64,000 bases of DNA. Origin: DATMNR01 sp963702765. GTDB lineage: Bacteria > Chloroflexota > Ktedonobacteria > Ktedonobacterales > Ktedonobacteraceae. Location: contig CAVPEB010000062.1 of NCBI GenBank assembly GCA_963702765.1, positions 1-64,000 on the forward strand, given 5' to 3'. A program made the position numbers and the translations under genes. This document shows, in pieces, positions 17,893-26,092 of the stretch (position 1 is its first letter; every line of letters starts with the position of its first letter). The notes under the pieces were generated by a model. That model had not been told where the DNA came from. It ran no database searches and worked only from the letters and a program-made list of their open reading frames with translations.

Positions 17893-20800
17893 TTAGAATG
17901 GAGGATCGCTATTTGCCTCAAAGAAATTTTCCACATGTCTCAATTGTTCTGTCCTACGAGCTGGTGGCAGAGCATTGATAACTAATTTACCATAACTTTT
18001 TGTATGTAGACGAGTATCCAAAATGGCCATTACACCACGGTCTTCGTGAGTTCGAAGTAAACGGCCTAATCCCTGTTTCAGCCTTAATACAGCCTGAGGA
18101 AGCACATAATTCCCAAACCAATTTTCTTTGTTGGCTTTCATTATTGCAACTCTAGCTTCATGCACTGGATCTTCTGGTGGGTCGAAGGGCATCTTATCGA
18201 TGACGACCAGTGATAAGGAATCTCCTGCAATATCAACCCCTTCCCAAAAGCTTTTCAAACCAAAGAGAATGGCACTTTCACTTGCTCGGAACTCTTGCAC
18301 TAATTCAATACAATTCATTTCTCCCTGGCGTAACAAGCGAAAATCAAGGTATGAAGGCAAATTGTCTAAAAATATATTGTAAACGGCATCGAGCATACGT
18401 TTGCTGGAAAAAAGCAGGAATGCTCGACCCTGAGACGCTGCTACAAGGTTCATCATTTCTTCAGCTATTTTATTCGTGTAGTATTGTGTATCGGGACCGT
18501 AAACAGGTTCAGGTAAATGTCGTGGAAGATAGAGCAATGCATTGTTTTCATAATCAAAGGTATAAGGCAGAATATGTTCTAGTACATCAGGGTATTTCTC
18601 ATGGTCGAGACCAACACGGCTTCGAAAGTATGCAAAATTTGGTCCCCGATCCTCTGGATTAACAGGGTTTGGGCCAACAGTAGCCAGCGTAGCTGATGTG
18701 CATATGACTTTTGATTCATTAAACAGTTGCTCACTTAGTAAGGAATTTACCTCCAGAGGAGTAGCATTCACCTCTAAATTTGAACCCCTACGTCCAAATT
18801 TCGTTCCGCGTTCAACGTAATAAACGTATGTTTCACGCTGATCAACCGAAAAAACTTTGCGAATTGCCTCTGACAAGTTATTTGTGCGCGTAAGTAACTT
18901 ATCATAAAGAGAATTTTCTGGTTCCTCCATATACTCTGGACGTAGTTCACGCAATGAATCTGCAATTTTGGCAATGATCGTAGCAAGACGCAACCCTTCT
19001 TGTAATGGCTCTTGCAAAATAACTCTGCCTTTGTGTGGCGAAGCATGCATTATATAATCTAGTCTGTCCCAGGCAAATTTCATCGTTTGTTTAGCATCTT
19101 CTTGTAGATCAGCCCTGCTGTGTAATTTGAGCCTTTGTTGTGCCAGTAGAGCAGATATTTTCGACTCACTGACGGTCACTGTAAATGCACGTGTGGCCTC
19201 ATCTTCCAGGTGATGGGCTTCGTCTATTACTATCACATCGCGTTTGGGCAGCAGAAAGCCATCTAATGCGACATCAAGCAGAAGAAGTGTGTGATTTACA
19301 ACAATTACTTGTGATTGAGCAGCTGTATCTCTCATCTGGCGAACATAACACTTTGAAAAAAAAGGACATTCCCTCCAGGCACATTGATCGCTATCTGCAT
19401 TCACCCTGGTACGTATGTCATTCGGTAGAGTAAAGCCCAACGTTTCAAAATCCCCCGTGATATTGAGTTCGAATTCTTGCACAATGTTCATGAGACGGGT
19501 AAAGTCAGGGTTTTTGAGAAGAGGCTGAGTCTCGATCCGCTCTTTATCCAGGCGATCAAGACAGATGTAGTTACCCATACCTTTGACGAGCGCTGCATCA
19601 AAATCATCAATATTTTCCTTCACAAAAGGAATATCTTTATAAAAGAGTTGCTCCTGCAATGCTTTGTTTGCTGTGCTAATGATCGCTATTTTGCCAGAGC
19701 GTACTATAGGAAGAAGATAGGCAAGGCTGTTGTGGGTTGGAATCATGGACCTGCCAGCGAGATACAAGTGACTTGGAGACTCAACCTGAATACACCTTAC
19801 TGGACGTGAAGGAACTTCACGGACTGCGACTACATAGCGGAATCGATTACGCTCTGGGCTGTAGTTGCGAATGCGCTCCTTGTGGGCAGTGATCTTTCGA
19901 CCAAGTCGAAAGACCTGTTCGTCCGTAGTGAACGCAAGCGTCCATTTGGGGCCGCAATCCTTCCCATTGTACTTAGAGCGCCCACAACGGAGCGATGGCC
20001 TGAAGCCAAGTGAACACGCAAGTTCGTACACATCTTGTGCGAGCCGTGGGTTCGTCGTTGTGAACTCAACAGCACCATTGCGGTTAACCGTGCCATCTGT
20101 ATCGAGGAGTCCAGCGAGAAGGGCGCGGCGCTGTTGTTCGGATGCACGCAAATAGGTTGCGGGTATGTGCTTGTTACGCAGGAGTCCGAGCGTACGCAGA
20201 CGGCCGATCATACCTGGCTGCCATCTACTTACAGCCTTACCATTCTCGTCATCGACAGCATAGTTGTATGGGTGGCTCTTCAATTTTCTGGCGGTATAAC
20301 CGGCCTTCTCTATCTCGGTGATGAGATCAAGATCGGCAGTCGTGATCTGGCTGCTATAGCTGTTGCCGTCACCGAGCCATGTGCCGAGGAAATATGGAGC
20401 GATAGGAAGGTTCGCATCTGATAATACGAGCGGGTTGGTGACCAAGATTGCGTGATTTGTACGTGAAGTTGAACCCACCTTAAGTGTAGCGGCCATCCTC
20501 TCAGTGGTGACCAGGGTATACGCTCGACCATCCCTGCGCTGTTCGCTCAGGTCTCTCGCCAGGCGGTCCCGAACAGCAGTAAGGAGCATCCAGCGTGGGT
20601 AGCGTGCGGGTCGCTCCGTTGACTTGATTGGCACTATCTTTCCTGCAGCCTGATTCACGCTCCAGTAGTGACCTCCAATAAGCCTTGTTGCCTCGCCTAC
20701 CGAGAGGGTATTGTCGTTTTGGGAAAGAGCGATTAGCTGTTCGAGCATGGCAAGCTGGTCCGAGGTGACGAAGTTCTTGGCCGCGTAGGTACTAGTCCTT

Positions 20801-23310
20801 AGTCGACTGGACCAACTCCGGTCGACACTTGTGTGGGTCGCCCACTCATGCTCGGCATCTGCGACGATCGACGAGCCATCCGAAAACACAACCTCATAGC
20901 ATGTGCGGTCGTGCATCACATCGAAAGCCGCTGTGACGCGAGTTGGGTGACCCTGCTCATCAAATACAAAATCGCCACTAACAAGATCACCCATCCGCTT
21001 CCACCCAGTTGGCGTTGGAATTGGCGTATCCACATCAAGAGCTTTACCTGTACCCGTTGCTGCCTCCACAATAGCATGTTGCTCACCAGTAAGTGCCCGG
21101 GCGACCAATGTCGCCATCTCTATTTGTGCTCGTCGTTCTTCATAACCTTGAAGACGTTCAGAGAGTATTCCTCCATGGCCGAGGTCAGTAGAAACAATTT
21201 GGTGTAGATGTGAGAAATCATTGCCAAGTGGCTTCTTTTTTCTTGACGCTTTGTTTGTAAGTGATGTTGCATCACTTCTAATTGAGGAAGTAAACTGTTC
21301 TGTAATAGCGCTATTAAGTGAGTCACCATCTGGACGTAATATGAGTTTTTCATGAATTGGAGGGAGTTGGTTTTCATAAATATTTGTATTTTGAGTTAAT
21401 TTCATAGATTGTGCGGTTAATTGTTTCTTAATATCCTCAAGTTTTTTCTTTACGATTATCATGTTCTCTGGTCTTTTTCGTTCTTCGAATTCCACCATTT
21501 CCATGATAAGTGTTTTGAATTCGGAAAAAATAGGTTGGTTATACTTTTGTATAGGTTCAAATTGGTAAGATCCTTGGAGAGGACGTTTTCCAGAGATCAA
21601 GTGGTAGAGTGTTGCACCAAGGCTAAAGATATCAGAGCGGGGAGTTGTCTGTGCCGCACCATACTGTTCTGGAGCTGAGTATCCCATAGAGATGAAAGCA
21701 TTTGTATCTTGGATCTGACCTGGCTTGAAGAAACGAGCAATGCCGAAATCAATCAGGTAAAAATGCCCAGTTGATGTTCGCATAACATTAGATGGCTTGA
21801 GATCACGAAATATTATGATTGGTTTGTTATTATGTAGATAATCAAGAACAGTACACAATTGAATACCAATTTCTAAGACTTCTTCAATTGGAAGTCGTTC
21901 TTCTTTTGCTTTTCTTAGATACTGCTCTAAATTTTCTCCTTCAATATAACTCATTACTAAGTACCAACGGCCTAGATCATTAAAGTGATCATGAATGCTT
22001 GGGAGATTAGGATGGGTTAATTTAGCCAACATGGCCGCCTCTCTTTTGAAATCCTCGGCAGCTTTCGTGTTCTTATCACTTTGGATCATTTCTTTCAATG
22101 CCACAAGCCGCTCAAATTTAATATCCTTGGCTTTGAAAACTTTCCCCATACCACCTTGGCCTAAAATGCTAATAATTTGATAACGCTGATTGAGTAGATG
22201 ATATGGTTCAGTTGCTGATTCAACAAACCCGCTCATTTGATTATGTTCATTCATTCTGATCATAGGTGGCATGTTTGAATGAATTGGTGTTTTCTTGTTA
22301 ATGTCATCTTCAGTTCTCTTTCCATCAGATGGTATGAACTTAGAGGTTCGGTCAGATGACTTCTTATTCGAAATACTTCGATCTTGTTTGTCTTGATTCT
22401 CTATATCTTTGTTAATATTATCATTGTCATTTTGTGTTGTGGATGACAATGACATAATTCGCCGGGTTTCTGGTTTTAATGGGAACCCCATCAAGGCGCG
22501 TAAATAAGCATCGGAGAATTTTAGCATATGCTCAAAGCGATCTGTAGGTTCAGGTGAAAGCGCCTTGAGGATTACTGCTTCGACATTTGGAGAAATTTTG
22601 CTATTGTAGTGCCGTGGGGAGGGAATCGGCTCGTGTTCTTGTTGGTGCAGCAACTCATCATGACTGGAAGCCGAGTACGGCCGTTGACCACATAACCATT
22701 CATAGACGATTACGGCTAATGAATACTGATCACTTGCTGGAGTTAAAATACCCTGTAAATGTTCAGGAGCCTTATAAAGGAGCCCTCGTGTGGTAAATTG
22801 ATTAAATGGTTGAAGAAATTCCTGTGGCATTGGAGAGAAATCCGTGATACGCAATTCTTCACCAAAAAGTATATTGCCGGGGTGGAGATTGCCATGCAAC
22901 ACCTGCGAAACATGTGCATATTGTAAAGTATCTGCGACGGTCGAGAGGAATGGCTTTATCTGGTCAGGCGCAAATAAATTTCCACTTGTATATTGTTCAG
23001 TATTTGCTATATCCTGAATGTACTCAATTACGTGGTATCCAAGGTCTTGAAGTTTACCAGGTTCTGAGATGAAGCCGAAATTATGTGTTTCGGTTATGTT
23101 ATTGCGTCTGAGTTTTTTGAGTTGTTTAGCATATGTTAGAAAGGACTCCCTGGCTGCTTTGGTGAAAAGAGGAATATTATAGATTTTTATGATGACGTAT
23201 CGTTTTTTATGCTGTTCATCTTTTCCCAGGTAGGTATAACTGATGGGGTTTTCATTGAGCAGTCGGATGATAGTATAATGGTCGATACGCTGAGGTTCTG
23301 CGTCTCCCAT
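17893..23310 (-). CDS. Pseudokinase-kinase-DinG helicase fusion containing an intein
   Basis: 1805 residues from the ATG at 23310, chosen for its GGAGGGGGAG ribosome site; a frame to 23358 is longer but unsupported. Residues about 12-290 are a kinase fold with HGNLHPGN in place of HRD and DFS in place of DFG, so probably a pseudokinase. Residues about 375-640 are a kinase with GQGGMGKVF, ALKEM, FRDLKPSN and DFG, likely active. From about 720 a DinG/XPD-type helicase follows with Walker A ATGTGK|S, DEAH and four cysteines (NYIC, DQC, REC, SKC) fitting a 4Fe-4S cluster. An intein (residues 757-1194) splits Walker A, leaving 1367 residues after splicing. DinG unwinds DNA or R-loops in repair. 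Kinase-helicase fusion is unfamiliar to me. Confidence 0.92.
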   Translation of the reverse strand: MGDAEPQRIDHYTIIRLLNENPISYTYLGKDEQHKKRYVIIKIYNIPLFTKAARESFLTYAKQLKKLRRNNITETHNFGFISEPGKLQDLGYHVIEYIQDIANTEQYTSGNLFAPDQIKPFLSTVADTLQYAHVSQVLHGNLHPGNILFGEELRITDFSPMPQEFLQPFNQFTTRGLLYKAPEHLQGILTPASDQYSLAVIVYEWLCGQRPYSASSHDELLHQQEHEPIPSPRHYNSKISPNVEAVILKALSPEPTDRFEHMLKFSDAYLRALMGFPLKPETRRIMSLSSTTQNDNDNINKDIENQDKQDRSISNKKSSDRTSKFIPSDGKRTEDDINKKTPIHSNMPPMIRMNEHNQMSGFVESATEPYHLLNQRYQIISILGQGGMGKVFKAKDIKFERLVALKEMIQSDKNTKAAEDFKREAAMLAKLTHPNLPSIHDHFNDLGRWYLVMSYIEGENLEQYLRKAKEERLPIEEVLEIGIQLCTVLDYLHNNKPIIIFRDLKPSNVMRTSTGHFYLIDFGIARFFKPGQIQDTNAFISMGYSAPEQYGAAQTTPRSDIFSLGATLYHLISGKRPLQGSYQFEPIQKYNQPIFSEFKTLIMEMVEFEERKRPENMIIVKKKLEDIKKQLTAQSMKLTQNTNIYENQLPPIHEKLILRPDGDSLNSAITEQFTSSIRSDATSLTNKASRKKKPLGNDFSHLHQIVSTDLGHGGILSERLQGYEERRAQIEMATLVARALTGEQHAIVEAATGTGKALDVDTPIPTPTGWKRMGDLVSGDFVFDEQGHPTRVTAAFDVMHDRTCYEVVFSDGSSIVADAEHEWATHTSVDRSWSSRLRTSTYAAKNFVTSDQLAMLEQLIALSQNDNTLSVGEATRLIGGHYWSVNQAAGKIVPIKSTERPARYPRWMLLTAVRDRLARDLSEQRRDGRAYTLVTTERMAATLKVGSTSRTNHAILVTNPLVLSDANLPIAPYFLGTWLGDGNSYSSQITTADLDLITEIEKAGYTARKLKSHPYNYAVDDENGKAVSRWQPGMIGRLRTLGLLRNKHIPATYLRASEQQRRALLAGLLDTDGTVNRNGAVEFTTTNPRLAQDVYELACSLGFRPSLRCGRSKYNGKDCGPKWTLAFTTDEQVFRLGRKITAHKERIRNYSPERNRFRYVVAVREVPSRPVRCIQVESPSHLYLAGRSMIPTHNSLAYLLPIVRSGKIAIISTANKALQEQLFYKDIPFVKENIDDFDAALVKGMGNYICLDRLDKERIETQPLLKNPDFTRLMNIVQEFELNITGDFETLGFTLPNDIRTRVNADSDQCAWRECPFFSKCYVRQMRDTAAQSQVIVVNHTLLLLDVALDGFLLPKRDVIVIDEAHHLEDEATRAFTVTVSESKISALLAQQRLKLHSRADLQEDAKQTMKFAWDRLDYIMHASPHKGRVILQEPLQEGLRLATIIAKIADSLRELRPEYMEEPENSLYDKLLTRTNNLSEAIRKVFSVDQRETYVYYVERGTKFGRRGSNLEVNATPLEVNSLLSEQLFNESKVICTSATLATVGPNPVNPEDRGPNFAYFRSRVGLDHEKYPDVLEHILPYTFDYENNALLYLPRHLPEPVYGPDTQYYTNKIAEEMMNLVAASQGRAFLLFSSKRMLDAVYNIFLDNLPSYLDFRLLRQGEMNCIELVQEFRASESAILFGLKSFWEGVDIAGDSLSLVVIDKMPFDPPEDPVHEARVAIMKANKENWFGNYVLPQAVLRLKQGLGRLLRTHEDRGVMAILDTRLHTKSYGKLVINALPPARRTEQLRHVENFFEANSDPPF
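19729..21042 (-). mobile_element. Class 3 intein with LAGLIDADG homing endonuclease
   Basis: 438 codons inserted in frame between the Lys and Ser of the helicase Walker A motif. It begins with Ala (ALDVDTPIPTPTGW) instead of Cys/Ser and ends in THN before Ser+1. The three class 3 markers are visible: Trp in EHEWATHT (block B), Cys in PVRCIQV (block F) and Thr in PTHN (block G). In class 3 inteins the block F cysteine starts the splicing reaction. Two endonuclease motifs are present, YFLGTWLGDG and LLAGLLDTDG. By eye the segment is richer in G and C than the flanking kinase and helicase sequence, which suggests horizontal arrival. Confidence 0.93.
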
Positions 23311-23335
23311 ATGGGTATTCTCTCCCCCTCCATGT

Positions 23336-23347
23336 GAACAGATGTTT
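23336..23347. promoter_or_regulatory. LexA/DinR-like box upstream of the helicase fusion
   Basis: GAACAGATGTTT fits the core of the Gram-positive SOS box (GAAC-RNRY-GTTY) at every position, although the outer C and G are absent. It lies 26 bases before the helicase start codon and just downstream of a minus-strand TATACT box (23360-23365). SOS control of dinG genes is known in other bacteria. Use by this organism's LexA is inference. Confidence 0.45.
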
Positions 23348-23490
23348 CTATGTTTCAAAAGTATAGCATACGTATGGATACTGGAACAACAGCAGATTTA
23401 GTACTACAAGAAATTTGTTCATCAGAGTATAATGTGCCAGATTAAACTTTAGCGGCAGGTTACCTTTGGTAGAATAGCCGAATAGAAAAT

Positions 23491-24255
23491 TTGGAAAGAG
23501 ATACATTGCTGAGCATGGAAGAGATGGAATTACGGAACGTGACTATAAACGATACGCCAGATAGTTCGCAAACGGCTGAAGCAAAGGCACATCATTATGA
23601 TGCTTCCAAATTTGACCGACCATCGGTGACGGTAGATGTTGTGATGATGAGCTTAAGACAAAGAGACCTGCAAGTTCTGCTTGTCAAGCGTCGTTCCTGG
23701 CCATATGAGGGTATGTGGGCTATTCCTGGGGGCTTTGTGAACATGGATGAGTCATTAGAGAAGGCAGCAAAGCGCGAATTACAGGAAGAAACTGGAGTGC
23801 TGGACGTCTATCTGGAGCAGTTGTACACCTTTGGGGATCCAGGGCGTGACCCGAGAACTCGCGTGATTACAGTGGTTTATTTTGCGTTGCTCGACTCAGA
23901 ACGCTTGCAGGTAAGGGCTGCAGATGATGCTGTCGATGTGGGGTGGTTTTCAGTTTATGAGCTTCCCCCACTCGCTTTTGATCACGCGAAAATATTGGAA
24001 TATGCATTGAATCGCTTGCGTGGCAAATTGGATTATACGACAATTGCTTTTAGCCTCTTGCCTGAGCAGTTTACATTGCATGAATTGCAGCGTGTTTATG
24101 AAATAATATTACATAGAAAATTAGACAAACGGAACTTTCGTAAAAAGATTTTGTCGACAGGCATTCTGGAAGATACAGGTGCAAAGAAAATGGAAGGTAC
24201 CCATCGTCCTGCCCGACTCTATCGTTTTAATCCTGCCGCTGAACGCAAACTATAG
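23491..24255 (+). CDS. Nudix-domain transcriptional regulator, NrtR-like
   Basis: Up to 254 residues; the TTG at 23491 is the longest start and ATG at 23515 or 23524 is possible. Residues about 45-165 are a Nudix domain with a complete Nudix box (GGFVNMDESLEKAAKRELQEE-type, G-x5-E-x7-REL-x-EE-x-G). The C-terminal 90 residues resemble the winged-helix half of NrtR (FTLHELQRVYEIIL, then FRKKILSTGILEDTG). NrtR proteins bind ADP-ribose-type ligands and repress NAD genes. The next gene, 39 bases on, encodes a nicotinamidase-like protein, which supports an NAD role. A pure ADP-ribose hydrolase remains possible because the box is intact. Confidence 0.85.
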   Translation: MERDTLLSMEEMELRNVTINDTPDSSQTAEAKAHHYDASKFDRPSVTVDVVMMSLRQRDLQVLLVKRRSWPYEGMWAIPGGFVNMDESLEKAAKRELQEETGVLDVYLEQLYTFGDPGRDPRTRVITVVYFALLDSERLQVRAADDAVDVGWFSVYELPPLAFDHAKILEYALNRLRGKLDYTTIAFSLLPEQFTLHELQRVYEIILHRKLDKRNFRKKILSTGILEDTGAKKMEGTHRPARLYRFNPAAERKL

Positions 24256-24294
24256 CAGAATGTTTTGATTATGGGTTACCTAAAGGCTGAAAAC

Positions 24295-25023
24295 ATGACT
24301 ACTTCAACCATCCCACCTAATTTTATAGAGCAGTCTAAGGAATTTCTCTCTGCACTTGTAACGTGGGAGTATGATTTGCCTTCGCTTGCATGGAGTGATT
24401 TGCAAACAGAAGCACAGCAGGGACGGGTTGCATTGTTCAGCTTAGATATGACCCATGGCTTTTGCCATGAAGGGACTCTAGCCAGTTCGCGCGTGAAAGG
24501 TATAATTCCTGCGGTGGTTGCAGCATTTGAGGGCGCACATGCTATTGGCGTACGCAACTTTGTGTTACCGCAGGATTGTCACACACCTGATGCTCTGGAG
24601 TTTGCTGCATATCCACCGCACTGCCAGGTTGGCACAAGCGAGGCAGAAACAGTTCCTGAACTGAGGGACCTACCGTTTGCTAATCTCTTTCAGGTTATGC
24701 CGAAGAACTCGCTCAGTTCCTTTTTTGGAACCGATCTGAGCGAGTGGTTGAATGCTCACCACGACCTGAGTACAGTGGTTGTTGTGGGCGATTGTACCGA
24801 TCTTTGTGTATACCTGCTGGCCCTGGACCTGAAACTCTACGCTAATGCGCACGATTGGAAGATGCGTGTGATTGTGCCAGAAAATGCTGTCCAGACCTAT
24901 GATATGTCAATTGAGACAGCAAATACAATAGGTGCATTACCCCATTATGGGGATTTTCTGCACCTGGTTTTCCTGTATCATATGCGACTGAATGGTATTG
25001 AAGTGGTTAAGGAAATGGTATAA
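24295..25023 (+). CDS. Nicotinamidase-like isochorismatase-family hydrolase
   Basis: 242 residues from ATG 24295, preceded by AAAGG; TTG 24265 and ATG 24271 are longer alternatives. The cysteine-hydrolase triad is visible: Asp in FSLDMTHGF, Lys in VMPKNSLSSF, Cys in CTDLCVY. The metal and substrate strand DCHTPDALEFAAYPPHC is close to the PncA pattern. Nicotinamidase converts nicotinamide to nicotinate for NAD salvage. Residues outside the active site are divergent and the protein is longer than typical PncA (about 180-215), so a related amidase is possible. Pairing with the NrtR-like regulator supports the NAD assignment. Confidence 0.82.
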   Translation: MTTSTIPPNFIEQSKEFLSALVTWEYDLPSLAWSDLQTEAQQGRVALFSLDMTHGFCHEGTLASSRVKGIIPAVVAAFEGAHAIGVRNFVLPQDCHTPDALEFAAYPPHCQVGTSEAETVPELRDLPFANLFQVMPKNSLSSFFGTDLSEWLNAHHDLSTVVVVGDCTDLCVYLLALDLKLYANAHDWKMRVIVPENAVQTYDMSIETANTIGALPHYGDFLHLVFLYHMRLNGIEVVKEMV

Positions 25024-25041
25024 ATCGACCAGCGTTCGTAT

Positions 25042-25791
25042 TTAATCTTCTTCTTTGGGAACCTCTAATAGTTCAAGTAAGCCATGAAATGAATGTACGA
25101 GCAAACAATCAACGTCGCGCTCCTCTAAACGATTATGCCTGTCAAGTAAGACTGGGATAATTCCAACTGAGCGCGCTCCCAGTACGTCATGAATGTAGGA
25201 ATCACCGATGTGGACAGTGTAGTCCGGAATACTGTTCGCGCGTTGCAATGCTAGATCATAGAGTGCTGGCGAAGGTTTTGCATGACGTGTTACTGCTGAA
25301 ACCAATAAGCAATCGAAATAATGCGTGAGGTGTAGTCGCCGCAAAATTGGACCAAGAGCTATGCCCCAATCGGAAATCACTCCAAGTTTGTAATTATGTG
25401 CTTTCAACGTTCTTAACACGGGAAAAACGTCGGGATACACTTGCCAACTGGTGTGTTCGTCAAATTCCCTGGTTATCCTTCGCGCAAGTTCATAAAGAAG
25501 TGGCTCATTATGTTCCTCTATGAGAGGGCGAAGCATATCCATATAGTATTCAATCCAGAACTCATTAATAGTTTGTTCACTGGCCCAGGTATGACGTTTA
25601 AGGCGTGTTTGTCGGAAGAAATACTCGTCCGCACCTTCCATACGTGAGTTGAATTCATCAATGTGGATGTGTAGACCGAGTTGCTTACAGATTTTTTGGC
25701 AGATCTCAGGTGAAGAAGGATTTGGGTGCAAGAGTGTAAAACCAGCGTCAAAAAATACTGTGCGAATTGCCTGGGGTTGTTGCAAGGGCAT
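25042..25791 (-). CDS. HAD-superfamily hydrolase (HDHD3/REG-2-like)
   Basis: 249 residues, start ATG 25791 with AAAGGAA upstream. Motif I is VFFDAGFTLL, with the nucleophile Asp present; the usual second Asp is Gly, as in the HDHD3/REG-2-like branch. Motif II is GVISDWG, the motif III lysine is in AKPSPALYD, and motif IV is HIGDSYIHDVLGA. The helical cap between motifs I and II indicates subfamily I. It may remove phosphate from a small metabolite. It is convergent with the nicotinamidase-like gene, with 18 bases between stops. Confidence 0.88.
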   Translation of the reverse strand: MPLQQPQAIRTVFFDAGFTLLHPNPSSPEICQKICKQLGLHIHIDEFNSRMEGADEYFFRQTRLKRHTWASEQTINEFWIEYYMDMLRPLIEEHNEPLLYELARRITREFDEHTSWQVYPDVFPVLRTLKAHNYKLGVISDWGIALGPILRRLHLTHYFDCLLVSAVTRHAKPSPALYDLALQRANSIPDYTVHIGDSYIHDVLGARSVGIIPVLLDRHNRLEERDVDCLLVHSFHGLLELLEVPKEED

Positions 25792-25912
25792 TATTAGAAA
25801 TTCCTTTGTTGGTAGCCTAAAGAGGGCGTCTCTTGTAGATTCTTCTACACGTTCTTGTTAACTTTTACGCATATATATAATTTGTTATACCATAGATTGA
25901 AAATATTATTCA

Positions 25913-25937
25913 AATACCGCTCAGAATGAGCGGTATT
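25913..25937 (-). terminator. Hairpin downstream of the aminotransferase gene
   Basis: A perfect 10-bp stem AATACCGCTC / GAGCGGTATT with a 5-base loop, about 155 bases past the aminotransferase stop. The following minus-strand sequence is AT-rich but lacks a clean T run. The remaining bases from 25792 to 26092 show no gene. Confidence 0.45.
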
Positions 25938-26092
25938 GTATATACTGAACCATTTCTTGAGAGATCGTACAGCTTCTTACGTGCTAACGGGTTTAACAAT
26001 CGAGCTTAGAACTACTGATGACTGCAATAATTGGTAAGATTAATGCTGGTCTTAGACAGATAGCACCTGACAAGAAATAATAAACCAGTTTT

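Noticed and set aside
19830..20531. Several 70-130 codon frames on both strands inside the intein
   Set aside because: They are shadows of the intein frame, which has continuous splicing and endonuclease motifs.
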